Shown here piece by piece: positions 34,188 through 43,839 of a stretch of 64,000 nucleotides of DNA (within the stretch, counting starts at the first letter, position 1; each line of letters begins with the position of its first letter). The notes beneath the pieces were generated by a model that did not search any database, had not been told where the DNA came from, and was given only the letters and a program-made list of their open reading frames with translations. The stretch spans positions 1,426,001-1,490,000 of the forward strand of contig NZ_CP046115.1 in the NCBI RefSeq assembly GCF_009707385.1. The letters are read 5' to 3'. The translations under genes were made by a program, and so were the position numbers. The stretch is from Klebsiella oxytoca (GTDB lineage: Bacteria > Pseudomonadota > Gammaproteobacteria > Enterobacterales > Enterobacteriaceae).

Positions 34188-35720
34188 ATGCAACAACCTG
34201 TTGTTCGCGTTGGAGAATGGCTGGTTACTCCCTCTGTTAACCAAATTAGCCGAAAGGGGCGTCAGCTAACTCTCGAACCGCGTCTGATCGATCTTCTGGT
34301 GTTCTTTGCCCGCCATCCTGATGAAGTACTCAGTCGGGATGAGCTTATCGACAACGTCTGGACCCGCAACGTGGTGACCAGTCACGTTGTGACGCAAAGC
34401 GTTTCTGAACTGCGTAAGTCGCTGAAAGATGGCGATGATGGCAGCCTGGAATATATCGCGACCGTTCCCAAACGCGGCTATAAGCTAACGGCGCCGGTTA
34501 TCTGGTGTAGCGAAGAGGGAGAGGAGCTGACGCCGGTTATTCCCGCTACAGCGCCAGCGCTCGGGGCGGACAGGCCACCGCTTGCCCCGCAGGCCGCTGA
34601 GCCTGCGGCAGATAGCGCATCGGCGGTGCAGCCGGAAAAGCGTAAACGGCTAACTACCTTTATTGTCTGGGGTCTGTTTTTGCTGGCGCTCGCCAGCTGC
34701 GTGGCGCTGGTGGCGTTATCGACGCTGGAGTCGCGCCCGCCGGTAACCAAGGCGCGTCTGCTGCTTAATCCGCGTGATGTTGATATTCATCTGCTCAGCG
34801 GCAATACCTGTAACAACTGGTCATCTCAGCACTCCTATGCCATTGGTCTGGGAAGCCTGATTACCACCTCGCTGAACACGTTCTCCACCTTTATGGTGCA
34901 CGATAAAACCAACTACAACATCAACGAGCCGAGTAGTTCGGGAAAAACCCTGACCATCGAGTTCGTCAATCAGCGGCACTATCGCGCGCAGCAGTGCTTT
35001 ATGTCGGTCAAGGTGGTGGATAACGCCGACGGCTCGACCATGATGGATAAGCGTTACTTTGTCACTAACGATAACCAGCTTTCGATTCAAAACGACCTGC
35101 TGAGCAGCCTGTCGGAGGCGCTGAAGCAGCCCTGGCCGGCGCGAATGCAGGAGATGCTCAGGCAGTATCAACCGTCGCAAAGTATCGCGCTTACCCATTT
35201 CTATCAGGCGCATCAGCTATTAATGAACGGAGACGTCGATTCATTAGGCAAAGCCAGTAGTCTGCTTGCTGATGTAAATAAACAGTCACCGGACTTTACC
35301 TACGCCTGGGCGGAAAAAGTGCTGGTGGACGTATTGCGACATTCACAGCAGCCGCTGGATGATAAACAGCTCGCCGAACTTTATAGCGAAATTACCCGCG
35401 TGGGCAATATGCCGGGAATAAAAGACATGGCGATATTTTATCAGATTAAAACGGTGGATATGCTGGGTAAAGGTAAAGTAGATGAAGCCTACCGGGCAAT
35501 TAATACCGGCATTGACCTGGAGATGTCGTGGATGAACTATGTGCTGCTGGGTAAAGTCTACGAAATGAAAGGGCAGAGCCGGGAAGCTGCCGATGCCTAC
35601 CTGACGGCGTTTAATTTACGTCCCGGTGAGAATACCTTTTATTGGATTGAAAACGCCGTATTTCAGACCTCCGTCACCCGGGTTGTTCCCTATCTCGATA
35701 ACTTCCTCGCTGCAGAATAA
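34188..35720 (+). CDS. cadC: Acid- and lysine-responsive membrane activator CadC
   Basis: 510 residues from ATG 34188, matching the E. coli start M-Q-Q-P-V-V-R-V-G-E-W. One-component ToxR-type activator: N-terminal OmpR-like DNA-binding domain (A-T-V-P-K-R-G-Y-K-L near residue 95), proline-rich linker, one transmembrane helix (about 165-187), and a periplasmic sensor. The two periplasmic cysteines that form the redox/pH-sensitive disulfide are present (N-T-C-N-N-W and Q-Q-C-F-M-S). It activates cadBA at low pH with external lysine; LysP restrains it in E. coli. Confidence 0.97.
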   Translation: MQQPVVRVGEWLVTPSVNQISRKGRQLTLEPRLIDLLVFFARHPDEVLSRDELIDNVWTRNVVTSHVVTQSVSELRKSLKDGDDGSLEYIATVPKRGYKLTAPVIWCSEEGEELTPVIPATAPALGADRPPLAPQAAEPAADSASAVQPEKRKRLTTFIVWGLFLLALASCVALVALSTLESRPPVTKARLLLNPRDVDIHLLSGNTCNNWSSQHSYAIGLGSLITTSLNTFSTFMVHDKTNYNINEPSSSGKTLTIEFVNQRHYRAQQCFMSVKVVDNADGSTMMDKRYFVTNDNQLSIQNDLLSSLSEALKQPWPARMQEMLRQYQPSQSIALTHFYQAHQLLMNGDVDSLGKASSLLADVNKQSPDFTYAWAEKVLVDVLRHSQQPLDDKQLAELYSEITRVGNMPGIKDMAIFYQIKTVDMLGKGKVDEAYRAINTGIDLEMSWMNYVLLGKVYEMKGQSREAADAYLTAFNLRPGENTFYWIENAVFQTSVTRVVPYLDNFLAAE

Positions 35721-36084
35721 GTCAAGCCTCATCACGGTCATATTTTTGGCGGTGATGAGGTTAATCTTATGTTTCTCATGAGCTTCCCTGTTGTTATGTT
35801 TTTTCGCCTTCCTCTCCGTATATGTAACACATTTTCAACACCGAGCGTTGATTTTAATTTGCTGTAAATAAAGGGCTTTTACCTTTTCCTGATATCAAGT
35901 TGTCATCCTGATATGTTGCGCGAAAAAGGTCAAAATATCATTTGTCTGATGTTTGTGGTTATTTCACTTTATCTTTAGGACTTATCTTGTACCAATCCGT
36001 AATCTGGTTGGCAGTTGGTCGGGTCAATAAAAGGTTCATCATCATGATCTGTACCTCCCAAATAAACTTAGGAGAAAAGCAAAC
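35721..36084 (+). promoter_or_regulatory. cadB: cadC-cadB intergenic region (Pcad)
   Basis: 364 bases. It opens with an inverted repeat CCTCATCAC / GTGATGAGG (35727-35760), probably ending cadC transcription. The rest is AT-rich, as expected for the CadC/H-NS-controlled Pcad promoter; CadC binds two AT-rich sites upstream of cadB in E. coli. I cannot place the two sites exactly. No other gene. Confidence 0.7.
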
Positions 36085-37422
36085 ATGAGTTCTGCCAAGA
36101 AGATCGGGCTATTTGCCTGTACCGGTGTAGTCGCCGGTAATATGATGGGGAGCGGTATCGCATTATTACCAGCTAACCTCGCCAGTATCGGTGGTATTGC
36201 CATCTGGGGGTGGGTGATTTCTATTATTGGTGCGATGTCTCTGGCTTATGTTTATGCCCGACTGGCGACCAAAAATCCGCAGCAGGGTGGGCCCATTGCC
36301 TACGCTGGTGAAATATCTCCGGCGTTCGGTTTCCAGACCGGCGTTCTTTATTATCACGCCAACTGGATCGGTAATCTGGCAATCGGGATTACCGCCGTCT
36401 CTTATTTATCAACATTCTTCCCGATTTTAAATAATCCGGTGCCGGCAGGTATTGCCTGTATTGCCATTGTCTGGATATTTACCTTCGTAAATATGCTCGG
36501 GGGAACCTGGGTGAGCCGCCTGACGACTATCGGCCTGGTACTGGTGCTTATTCCGGTGGTTATGACCGCAGTCGTCGGCTGGCACTGGTTTGACGCTGCG
36601 ACCTATCAGGCAAACTGGAACACTTCCAGCACTACTGACAGCCACGCGGTCATCAAAAGTATTCTGCTCTGCCTGTGGGCCTTCGTCGGCGTGGAATCCG
36701 CCGCCGTCAGTACCGGAATGGTGAAAAACCCGAAACGCACCGTACCGCTGGCCACCATGCTGGGTACCGCGATGGCCGGTATCGTCTACATCGCCGCGAC
36801 CCAGGTTATCGCCGGTATGTATCCTGCGTCTGAGATGGCTGCATCCGGTGCGCCGTTTGCCGTGAGCGCCTCCACCATTCTCGGCGGCTGGGCCGCGCCG
36901 CTGGTTTCCGCCTTTACCGCCTTCGCGTGTCTGACCTCTCTGGGGTCCTGGATGATGCTGGTGGGCCAGGCCGGCGTACGCGCTGCCAACGACGGTAACT
37001 TCCCGAATGTGTATGGCGAAGTCGACAGCAACGGTATTCCGAAAAAAGGCCTGCTGCTGGCGGCGGTGAAAATGACCGCGCTGATGGTACTGATTACCCT
37101 GATGAACTCTACCGGCGGCAAGGCTTCTGACCTGTTCGGTGAATTAACCGGTATCGCGGTACTGCTGACCATGCTGCCTTATTTCTACTCCTGCGTGGAC
37201 CTGATTCGCTTCGAAGGCATTAACGTGCGCAACTTCGTCAGCCTGATTTGCTCCGTACTCGGCTGTGCGTTCTGCTTCATCGCCCTGATGGGCGCCAGCT
37301 CCTTCGAACTGGCCGGTACCTTTATCGTCAGCCTGATTATCCTGATGTTCTACGGTCGCAAAATGCACCAGCGTCAGAGTAACGACGACTCCGCTGATAG
37401 CAACACCGCCAGCGCACATTAA
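36085..37422 (+). CDS. cadB: Lysine/cadaverine antiporter CadB
   Basis: 445 residues (E. coli 444), 12-helix basic amino acid/polyamine antiporter of the APC family. Opens with K-K-I-G-L-F-A-C-T-G-V-V-A-G-N-M-M-G-S-G, the substrate-site glycine motif in helix 1. It swaps external lysine for cytoplasmic cadaverine in acid. Strong TAGGAGA ribosome site. The short hydrophilic C-terminus (rich in D, S and N) extends beyond that of E. coli only slightly. Operon with cadA, 81 bases away. Confidence 0.98.
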   Translation: MSSAKKIGLFACTGVVAGNMMGSGIALLPANLASIGGIAIWGWVISIIGAMSLAYVYARLATKNPQQGGPIAYAGEISPAFGFQTGVLYYHANWIGNLAIGITAVSYLSTFFPILNNPVPAGIACIAIVWIFTFVNMLGGTWVSRLTTIGLVLVLIPVVMTAVVGWHWFDAATYQANWNTSSTTDSHAVIKSILLCLWAFVGVESAAVSTGMVKNPKRTVPLATMLGTAMAGIVYIAATQVIAGMYPASEMAASGAPFAVSASTILGGWAAPLVSAFTAFACLTSLGSWMMLVGQAGVRAANDGNFPNVYGEVDSNGIPKKGLLLAAVKMTALMVLITLMNSTGGKASDLFGELTGIAVLLTMLPYFYSCVDLIRFEGINVRNFVSLICSVLGCAFCFIALMGASSFELAGTFIVSLIILMFYGRKMHQRQSNDDSADSNTASAH

Positions 37423-37503
37423 TCAGCACCCCAATTCCTGAGGCTCCTTCCATCACCTGTCACGTCGTGGCGGGAGGGGCTTTCTTTATCTGGAGATTTG
37501 ACT

Positions 37504-39651
37504 ATGAACGTTATCGCAATCATGAATCACATGGGTGTTTACTTCAAAGAAGAACCCATCCGTGAGCTGCATCGCGCCCTCGAACGCCTGGACTTCCGTA
37601 TTGTCTACCCGAACGACCGTGACGACTTATTAAAACTTATTGAAAACAATGCGCGTCTGTGCGGCGTTATCTTCGACTGGGATAAATACAATCTCGAACT
37701 GTGCGAAGACATCAGCAAAATGAACGAATATATGCCGCTGTATGCCTTTGCGAATACCTACTCCACGCTGGACGTTAGCCTCAACGATCTGCGGATGCAG
37801 GTACGCTTCTTCGAATACGCGCTGGGCGCGGCGGAAGATATCGCGAACAAAATCAAACAGAATACTGACGAATATATCGACACCATTCTGCCGCCGCTGA
37901 CTAAAGCGCTGTTTAAATACGTACGAGAAGGCAAATACACCTTCTGTACTCCAGGCCATATGGGCGGTACCGCGTTCCAGAAAAGTCCGGTCGGCAGCCT
38001 CTTTTACGACTTCTTTGGTTCCAATACCATGAAATCCGATATCTCGATTTCGGTTTCTGAACTTGGTTCTCTGCTCGACCATAGCGGCCCGCACAAAGAA
38101 GCGGAAGAGTACATCGCTCGCGTCTTCAACGCGGAACGCAGCTACATGGTGACTAACGGGACCTCTACCGCTAACAAAATCGTTGGCATGTACTCCGCGC
38201 CTGCCGGTAGCACCGTGCTGATTGACCGTAACTGCCACAAATCGCTAACCCATCTGATGATGATGAGCGACATTACGCCAATCTACTTCCGCCCGACGCG
38301 TAACGCTTACGGCATCCTTGGCGGTATTCCGCAGAGCGAATTCCAGCATGCGACTATCGCGAAGCGCGTAAAAGAAACCCCGAACGCCACCTGGCCGGTG
38401 CACGCGGTGATCACCAACTCCACCTATGATGGCCTGCTGTACAACACGGACTACATCAAGAAAACCCTGGATGTGAAATCCATCCACTTTGACTCCGCGT
38501 GGGTGCCTTACACCAACTTCTCGCCGATTTATGCAGGCAAATGCGGGATGAGCGGCGGCCGCGTCGAAGGGAAAGTCATTTACGAAACCCAGTCCACGCA
38601 CAAACTGCTGGCGGCGTTCTCCCAGGCTTCGATGATTCACGTTAAAGGCGACGTTAACGAAGAAACCTTTAACGAAGCCTACATGATGCACACCACCACT
38701 TCTCCGCACTACGGCGTGGTGGCCTCGACGGAAACCGCGGCGGCGATGATGAAAGGCAACGCCGGTAAACGCCTGATTGACGGCTCTATCGAGCGTTCGA
38801 TCAAGTTCCGTAAAGAGATCAAACGTCTGAAAGGCGAATCCGAAGGCTGGTTCTTCGACGTCTGGCAGCCGGAACATATCGATGGCCCTGAATGTTGGCC
38901 GCTGCGCTCAGACAGCGCATGGCACGGTTTCAAAAACATCGACAACGAACACATGTATCTCGACCCGATCAAAGTCACCCTGCTGACTCCGGGGATGAAG
39001 AAAGACGGCACTATGGATGAGTTCGGTATTCCGGCCAGCATCGTGGCGAAATATCTCGACGAGCACGGCATCGTGGTTGAAAAAACCGGTCCGTATAACC
39101 TGCTGTTCCTGTTCAGTATCGGGATCGATAAAACCAAAGCGCTGAGCCTGCTGCGCGCGTTGACCGATTTCAAACGCGCGTTTGACCTGAACCTGCGGGT
39201 GAAAAACATGCTGCCTTCGCTGTACCGCGAAGATCCTGAATTCTACGAAAACATGCGCGTTCAGGAACTGGCGCAGAACATTCATAAACTGATTGAGCAC
39301 CACAATCTGCCGGACCTGATGTTCCGCGCGTTTGAAGTACTGCCAACCATGATGATCACCCCGTACGCCGCGTTCCAGAAAGAGCTGCACGGTCAGACCG
39401 AAGAGGTGTATCTCGAAGAGATGGTCGGTCGCGTCAATGCCAACATGATCCTGCCGTATCCTCCTGGAGTACCGCTGGTAATGCCGGGTGAAATGATCAC
39501 CGAAGAGAGCCGTCCGGTGCTGGAATTCCTGCAGATGCTGTGCGAAATCGGCGCCCACTATCCGGGCTTCGAAACCGATATCCACGGCGCCTATCGTCAG
39601 GCGGATGGTCGTTACACCGTTAAAGTGCTGAAAGAAGAAAACAACAAATAA
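37504..39651 (+). CDS. cadA: Inducible lysine decarboxylase CadA
   Basis: 715 residues from ATG 37504, exactly the E. coli length; an in-frame TTG two codons earlier is ignored. It converts lysine to cadaverine and CO2, consuming a proton, as a PLP-dependent decamer in the cytoplasm. The wing domain is at the N-terminus, the PLP lysine lies in [10 protein letters not shown] (near residue 367), and G-T-S-T-A-N-K-I-V near 220 binds the cofactor phosphate. Expression follows CadC. A strong terminator follows. Confidence 0.99.
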   Translation: MNVIAIMNHMGVYFKEEPIRELHRALERLDFRIVYPNDRDDLLKLIENNARLCGVIFDWDKYNLELCEDISKMNEYMPLYAFANTYSTLDVSLNDLRMQVRFFEYALGAAEDIANKIKQNTDEYIDTILPPLTKALFKYVREGKYTFCTPGHMGGTAFQKSPVGSLFYDFFGSNTMKSDISISVSELGSLLDHSGPHKEAEEYIARVFNAERSYMVTNGTSTANKIVGMYSAPAGSTVLIDRNCHKSLTHLMMMSDITPIYFRPTRNAYGILGGIPQSEFQHATIAKRVKETPNATWPVHAVITNSTYDGLLYNTDYIKKTLDVKSIHFDSAWVPYTNFSPIYAGKCGMSGGRVEGKVIYETQSTHKLLAAFSQASMIHVKGDVNEETFNEAYMMHTTTSPHYGVVASTETAAAMMKGNAGKRLIDGSIERSIKFRKEIKRLKGESEGWFFDVWQPEHIDGPECWPLRSDSAWHGFKNIDNEHMYLDPIKVTLLTPGMKKDGTMDEFGIPASIVAKYLDEHGIVVEKTGPYNLLFLFSIGIDKTKALSLLRALTDFKRAFDLNLRVKNMLPSLYREDPEFYENMRVQELAQNIHKLIEHHNLPDLMFRAFEVLPTMMITPYAAFQKELHGQTEEVYLEEMVGRVNANMILPYPPGVPLVMPGEMITEESRPVLEFLQMLCEIGAHYPGFETDIHGAYRQADGRYTVKVLKEENNK

Positions 39652-39664
39652 TCGATGCACAACA

Positions 39665-39691
39665 GGGAAGTGGCTTGCCACTTCCCTTTTT
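39665..39691 (+). terminator. Rho-independent terminator of cadBA
   Basis: GGGAAGTGGC-TT-GCCACTTCCC perfect ten-base stem followed by five T residues, 13 bases after the cadA stop and before dtpC. It should limit readthrough into dtpC, which must then have a promoter nearby or rely on leakage. Confidence 0.93.
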
Positions 39692-39710
39692 CACGCTGCA
39701 AGGAGAACAC

Positions 39711-41189
39711 ATGAAAACACCCTCACAGCCGCGCGCGATTTATTACATCGTTGCGATCCAGATCTGGGAATATTTCAGCTTTTACGGCATGCGTGCCTTA
39801 CTCATCCTCTATCTCACCCATCAGCTCGGCTTTGATGACAGCCACGCTATCAGCCTGTTCAGCGCCTACGCATCTTTAGTTTACGTAACCCCCATTCTCG
39901 GCGGCTGGCTTGCCGACCGCCTGCTCGGCAACCGTACGGCGGTGATTGCCGGAGCGCTGTTGATGACCCTTGGTCATGTGGTGCTGGGCGTCGAATCTGA
40001 TTCCACCTGGAGCCTCTATCTGGCGCTGGCGATCATTATCTGCGGCTACGGCCTGTTCAAATCCAATATCAGCTGCCTGCTCGGCGAACTGTACGCGACT
40101 GACGACCATCGTCGCGATGGCGGCTTTTCGCTGCTGTACGCCGCCGGTAACGTCGGTTCTATCGCCGCGCCCATCGCCTGCGGGCTGGCGGCGCAGTGGT
40201 ACGGCTGGCATATCGGCTTTGCGCTGGCGGGGATCGGCATGTTTGTTGGCCTGATGATTTTCTTAAGCGGCAGCCGCTACTTCCGCGATACCCGCGGCGT
40301 CGATAAACAGGCGCTGCGGGCGGTAAAGTTTGTGCTGCCGACCTGGGGCTGGCTGGTGGTGATGCTCTGCGTGGCGCCGGTCTTTTTCACGCTGCTGCTG
40401 GAGAATAACTGGTCCGGCTACCTGCTGGCGATAGTTTGCGTGTTCGCCGCCCAGATGGTGGCGCGCATTATGGTCAAATCCCCGGAACATCGCCGCGCGC
40501 TGTGGCAAATCGTTCTGCTGATGCTGGCCGGTACGCTGTTCTGGGTGCTGGCGCAGCAGGGCGGCAGTTCGATCAGCCTGTTCATCGACCACTTTGTTAA
40601 CCGCCGCTTGCTGAATATTGAAGTGCCGACCGCGCTGTTCCAGTCGGTTAACGCCGTGGCGGTGATGGCGGCGGGCGTGATGCTGGCGTGGCTAATGCGC
40701 CCGGAAGGGGCGACCCGTTCGGCGCTGCGCGTGTGGCTGAAGTTCGCCTTCGGCCTGGTGCTGATGGGCTGCGGTTTTATGCTGCTGGCGCTTAACGCCC
40801 GCTACGGCGCGGCACAAGGGCAGGCCTCAATGGGCATGATGGTTGCCGGTCTGGCGCTGATGGGCTTTGCCGAACTGTTTATTGATCCGGTTGCGATGGC
40901 GCAGATAACCCGCCTGAACATGCCCGGCGTCACCGGCATGCTGACCGGGATTTATATGCTGGCCACCGGCGCAGTCGCCAACTGGCTGGCCGGCGTGGTG
41001 GCCCAGCAGACCACCGAGTCGCAAATCAGCGATACGGCGATTGCCGCGTATCAGCTTTTCTTTGCCCGGATGGGCGAATGGACGCTGGGCTGCGTGGCGG
41101 CCATTGTCATTGTCGCCTTCACTGCCGCCCTCTGCGTGGGCAAACGCCGCGCGGCCGCCGGTGATTTTCCAACTCGTGCGGACCTGTAG
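39711..41189 (+). CDS. dtpC: Proton-dependent di/tripeptide transporter DtpC
   Basis: 492 residues from ATG 39711 (AAGGAG upstream), aligned with E. coli DtpC/YjdL from its first residue [11 protein letters not shown]-family transporter with [12 protein letters not shown] (the ExxER-like helix 1 motif is atypical here, as in E. coli DtpC) and [10 protein letters not shown]. DtpC prefers lysine-containing dipeptides, consistent with its place beside cadBA. The C-terminal tail differs from E. coli. Confidence 0.96.
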   Translation: MKTPSQPRAIYYIVAIQIWEYFSFYGMRALLILYLTHQLGFDDSHAISLFSAYASLVYVTPILGGWLADRLLGNRTAVIAGALLMTLGHVVLGVESDSTWSLYLALAIIICGYGLFKSNISCLLGELYATDDHRRDGGFSLLYAAGNVGSIAAPIACGLAAQWYGWHIGFALAGIGMFVGLMIFLSGSRYFRDTRGVDKQALRAVKFVLPTWGWLVVMLCVAPVFFTLLLENNWSGYLLAIVCVFAAQMVARIMVKSPEHRRALWQIVLLMLAGTLFWVLAQQGGSSISLFIDHFVNRRLLNIEVPTALFQSVNAVAVMAAGVMLAWLMRPEGATRSALRVWLKFAFGLVLMGCGFMLLALNARYGAAQGQASMGMMVAGLALMGFAELFIDPVAMAQITRLNMPGVTGMLTGIYMLATGAVANWLAGVVAQQTTESQISDTAIAAYQLFFARMGEWTLGCVAAIVIVAFTAALCVGKRRAAAGDFPTRADL

Positions 41190-41243
41190 CCCGGACAGGT
41201 GCGTAGCACCGCCTCCGGGATTCATACCCAATACCGACGCCGG
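41190..41243. repeat. REP-type palindrome after dtpC
   Basis: GTAGCCCGGACAGGTGCGTA begins at 41189 within the dtpC stop and pairs with GCACCGCCTCCGGG downstream, a REP-like palindrome. It precedes the 118-base tandem array, whose units start with the same GTAGCCCGG head. Confidence 0.7.
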
Positions 41244-41995
41244 GTAGCCCGGCTAAGGCGTTTACGTCGCGAGCCGGGGGCATTTAGCGCCCGTCTGGGC
41301 CGTTCGGGAAAACTCCCCCGGTCGCGCTGTGCTTACCGGGGCGACAAAATGGCGGCGCCGGGGAGTCCGGCTAAGGCGTTTACGCCGCGAGCCGGGGCAT
41401 TTAGCGCCCGTCTGGGCTGCTCGGGAAAACTTCCCCGGTCGCGCTGCGCTTACCGGGGCTACAAAATGGCGGCGCCGGGTAGCCCGGCTAAGGCGTTTAC
41501 GCCGCGAGCCGGGGCATTTGGCGCCCGTCTGGGCTGCTTGAGAAAACTTCCCCGGTCGCGCTGCGCTTACCGGGGCTACAAAATGGCGACGCCCGGTAGC
41601 CCGGCTAAGGCGTTTACGCCGCGAGCCGGGGGCATTTAGCGCCCGTCTGGGCCGTTCGGGAGAACTCCCCCGGTCGCGCTGCGCTTACCGGGGCTACAAA
41701 ATGGCGACGCCGGGTAGCCTGGTAGCCCGGCTAAGGCGTTTACGCCGCGAGCCGGGGGCATGTAGCGCTCGTCTGGGCTGCTCGGGAAAACGTCCCCGGT
41801 CGCGCTGCGCTTACCGGGGCGACAAAATGGCGGCGCCGGGTAGCCCGGCTAAGGCGTTTACGCCGCGAGCCGGGGGCATTTAGCGCTCGTCTGGGCTGCT
41901 CGGGAAAACGTCCCCGGTCGCGCTGCGCTTACCGGGGCTACAAAATGGCGACGCCGGGTAGCCCGGCTAAGGCGTTTACGCCGCGAGCCGGGGAG
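41244..41995. repeat. Tandem array of about 118-bp units built on REP palindromes
   Basis: Units begin GTAGCCCGGCTAAGGCGTTT (unit 2 has GGAGTCCGG) at about 41244, 41363, 41479, 41596, 41722, 41840 and 41958: six full copies and one partial. Each unit carries TTTACGCCGCGAGCCGGG, a GCGCCCGTCTGGGC block, and CCCCGGTCGCGCTGCGCTTA with CGGGGC, so each includes at least two palindromes. Spacing is 116-119 bases except one of 126, where a short GTAGCCTG duplication is seen. Units differ by a few substitutions. Open frames crossing the array are by-products of the repeat and not genes. Confidence 0.93.
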
Positions 41996-42243
41996 GGGGC
42001 CGCACCGGAGCGTAAACAACCGCTCCTTGCCCCGTTCATTAATCAGAAGGAGGATATTCTGGCAGTTGTGGAAGCCGAAGATAAAAAACTGTTACTGAAG
42101 CCATGGCTGAGTGAAATCAGCCGGAATTGAAGCCAGGTTCCTGAAGATTGTCCTCTGGTGCTGATGCCGGAACGGGCCGCGCCGGGTAGTGACCTGGTTC
42201 AATTATCGAAGCAAGTTTGCAAGCAGGATTATGAGGAACCAAC
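41996..42243 (+). other. lysU upstream region
   Basis: About 250 bases between the repeat array and lysU. A strong Shine-Dalgarno-like AAGGAGGA (42047-42054) is followed by an open stretch ending at 42130 that reads V-E-A-E-D-K-K-L-L-L-K-P-W-L-S-E; the only starts near it are GTG (42068) or, in another frame, TTG (42066). It may be a gene remnant or a leader. The lysU promoter should lie in the second half. Confidence 0.4.
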
Positions 42244-43761
42244 ATGTCTGAACAACAAGCACAAGGTGCCGATGAGGCAATTGACCTTAATAATGAACTG
42301 AAAACCCGTCGTGAAAAACTGGCCGCGCTGCGCGAGCAGGGCGTGGCGTTCCCTAACGACTTTCGCCGTGACCATACTTCCGACCAGCTCCATGCTGAAT
42401 ACGATAGTAAGGAAAACGACGAGCTCACCTCTCTGAACGTCGAGGTCTCCGTGGCTGGGCGCATGATGACCCGCCGCATCATGGGTAAAGCCTCTTTCGT
42501 TACCTTACAGGACGTGGGTGGACGTATTCAGCTATACGTCGCCCGCGACGATCTGGCGCAAGGCGTCTACAGCGAGCAGTTTAAAAAGTGGGATCTCGGC
42601 GACATTATCGCCGCCCGCGGTAAGCTGTTCAAAACCCAGACCGGTGAGCTCTCTATCCACTGCAGCGAGCTGCGCCTGCTGACCAAAGCCCTGCGTCCGC
42701 TACCGGATAAATTCCACGGCCTGCAGGATCAGGAAGCGCGCTATCGTCAGCGCTATCTGGATCTGATTGCCAACGAAACGTCGCGTCACACCTTCAAAGT
42801 GCGTTCGCAGATCCTCGCGACCATGCGTCAGTTCATGGTGGCCCGCGGGTTTATGGAAGTGGAAACCCCGATGATGCAGGCGATCCCCGGCGGCGCTTCC
42901 GCACGTCCGTTTATCACCCATCACAACGCTCTCGATCTGGATATGTACCTGCGTATCGCGCCGGAGCTGTACCTGAAACGGCTGGTGGTTGGCGGCTTCG
43001 AACGGGTATTCGAAATCAACCGCAACTTCCGTAACGAAGGGATCTCCGTTCGCCATAATCCGGAGTTCACCATGATGGAACTCTATATGGCCTATGCGGA
43101 CTACAAAGATCTGATCGAGCTGACAGAGTCGCTGTTCCGCACCCTGGCGCAGACCGTGCTGGGTAAAACCGAAGTGCCGTACGGCGACCAGGTGTTCGAC
43201 TTCGGTAAGCCGTTTGAAAAACTGACCATGCGTGAGGCGATTCAGAAATACCGTCCGGAAACCGAGATGGCGAGTCTGGATAACTTCGACGCGGCTAAAG
43301 CGCTGGCGGAATCTATCGGTATTCACGTTGAGAAGAGCTGGGGCCTGGGGCGTATCGTCACCGAAATTTTCGACGAAGTGGCGGAAGCACACCTGATCCA
43401 GCCCACCTTTATTACCGAGTATCCGGCGGAGGTTTCGCCGCTGGCGCGCCGCAACGACGTGAACCCGGAAATTACCGACCGCTTCGAGTTCTTTATCGGC
43501 GGGCGTGAAATCGGCAACGGCTTTAGCGAACTGAACGATGCGGAAGACCAGGCGCAGCGTTTCCAGGATCAGGTCAACGCCAAAGCGGCGGGGGATGATG
43601 AAGCGATGTTCTATGACGAGGACTACGTCACCGCGCTGGAATATGGCCTGCCGCCAACCGCCGGTCTGGGGATTGGCATCGATCGTATGGTGATGCTGTT
43701 TACCAACAGCCACACCATTCGCGACGTGATCCTGTTCCCGGCGATGCGTCCGCAGAAATAA
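42244..43761 (+). CDS. lysU: Lysyl-tRNA synthetase, LysU type
   Basis: 505 residues, class II synthetase. The N-terminal OB-fold anticodon-binding domain is followed by motif 2 ([14 protein letters not shown] near residue 262) and motif 3 ([12 protein letters not shown] near 478). Gene order dtpC-lysU and residues such as [15 protein letters not shown] and the R-P-Q-K end follow E. coli LysU rather than LysS. LysU is the stress-inducible form, also linked to Ap4A synthesis. Adjacent to the lysine decarboxylase locus. Confidence 0.95.
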   Translation: MSEQQAQGADEAIDLNNELKTRREKLAALREQGVAFPNDFRRDHTSDQLHAEYDSKENDELTSLNVEVSVAGRMMTRRIMGKASFVTLQDVGGRIQLYVARDDLAQGVYSEQFKKWDLGDIIAARGKLFKTQTGELSIHCSELRLLTKALRPLPDKFHGLQDQEARYRQRYLDLIANETSRHTFKVRSQILATMRQFMVARGFMEVETPMMQAIPGGASARPFITHHNALDLDMYLRIAPELYLKRLVVGGFERVFEINRNFRNEGISVRHNPEFTMMELYMAYADYKDLIELTESLFRTLAQTVLGKTEVPYGDQVFDFGKPFEKLTMREAIQKYRPETEMASLDNFDAAKALAESIGIHVEKSWGLGRIVTEIFDEVAEAHLIQPTFITEYPAEVSPLARRNDVNPEITDRFEFFIGGREIGNGFSELNDAEDQAQRFQDQVNAKAAGDDEAMFYDEDYVTALEYGLPPTAGLGIGIDRMVMLFTNSHTIRDVILFPAMRPQK

Positions 43762-43782
43762 TCACCACGGATGGAAAAACAA

Positions 43783-43805
43783 AACCCCGGCCTGACGCCG
43801 GGGTT
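43783..43805. terminator. Bidirectional terminator between lysU and yahJ
   Basis: AACCCCGGC-CTGAC-GCCGGGGTT with nine-base arms between convergent genes. On the minus strand it is followed by a long T-rich tract (TTTTGTTTTT), and on the plus strand by GTTTA. Confidence 0.9.
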
Positions 43806-43839
43806 GTTTATCATCCGCAGATTCACTTCAAAGGGCCGT

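Noticed and set aside
41244-41995. Possible CRISPR array
   Set aside because: Units are near-identical along their full 118 bases, with no unique spacers of constant length, and no cas genes are nearby.
41199-42130. Plus-strand open frames running through the dtpC-lysU repeat array (for example 41199-41639 and 41701-41883), encoding repeating arginine-rich peptides
   Set aside because: They are translations of the 118-bp REP units; unit length near a multiple of three keeps frames open. No ribosome sites, and composition is unlike any protein family.
42700-43713. 337-codon open frame antisense to lysU
   Set aside because: Lies wholly within a strongly conserved synthetase gene; histidine/valine-rich shadow translation in GC-rich DNA.
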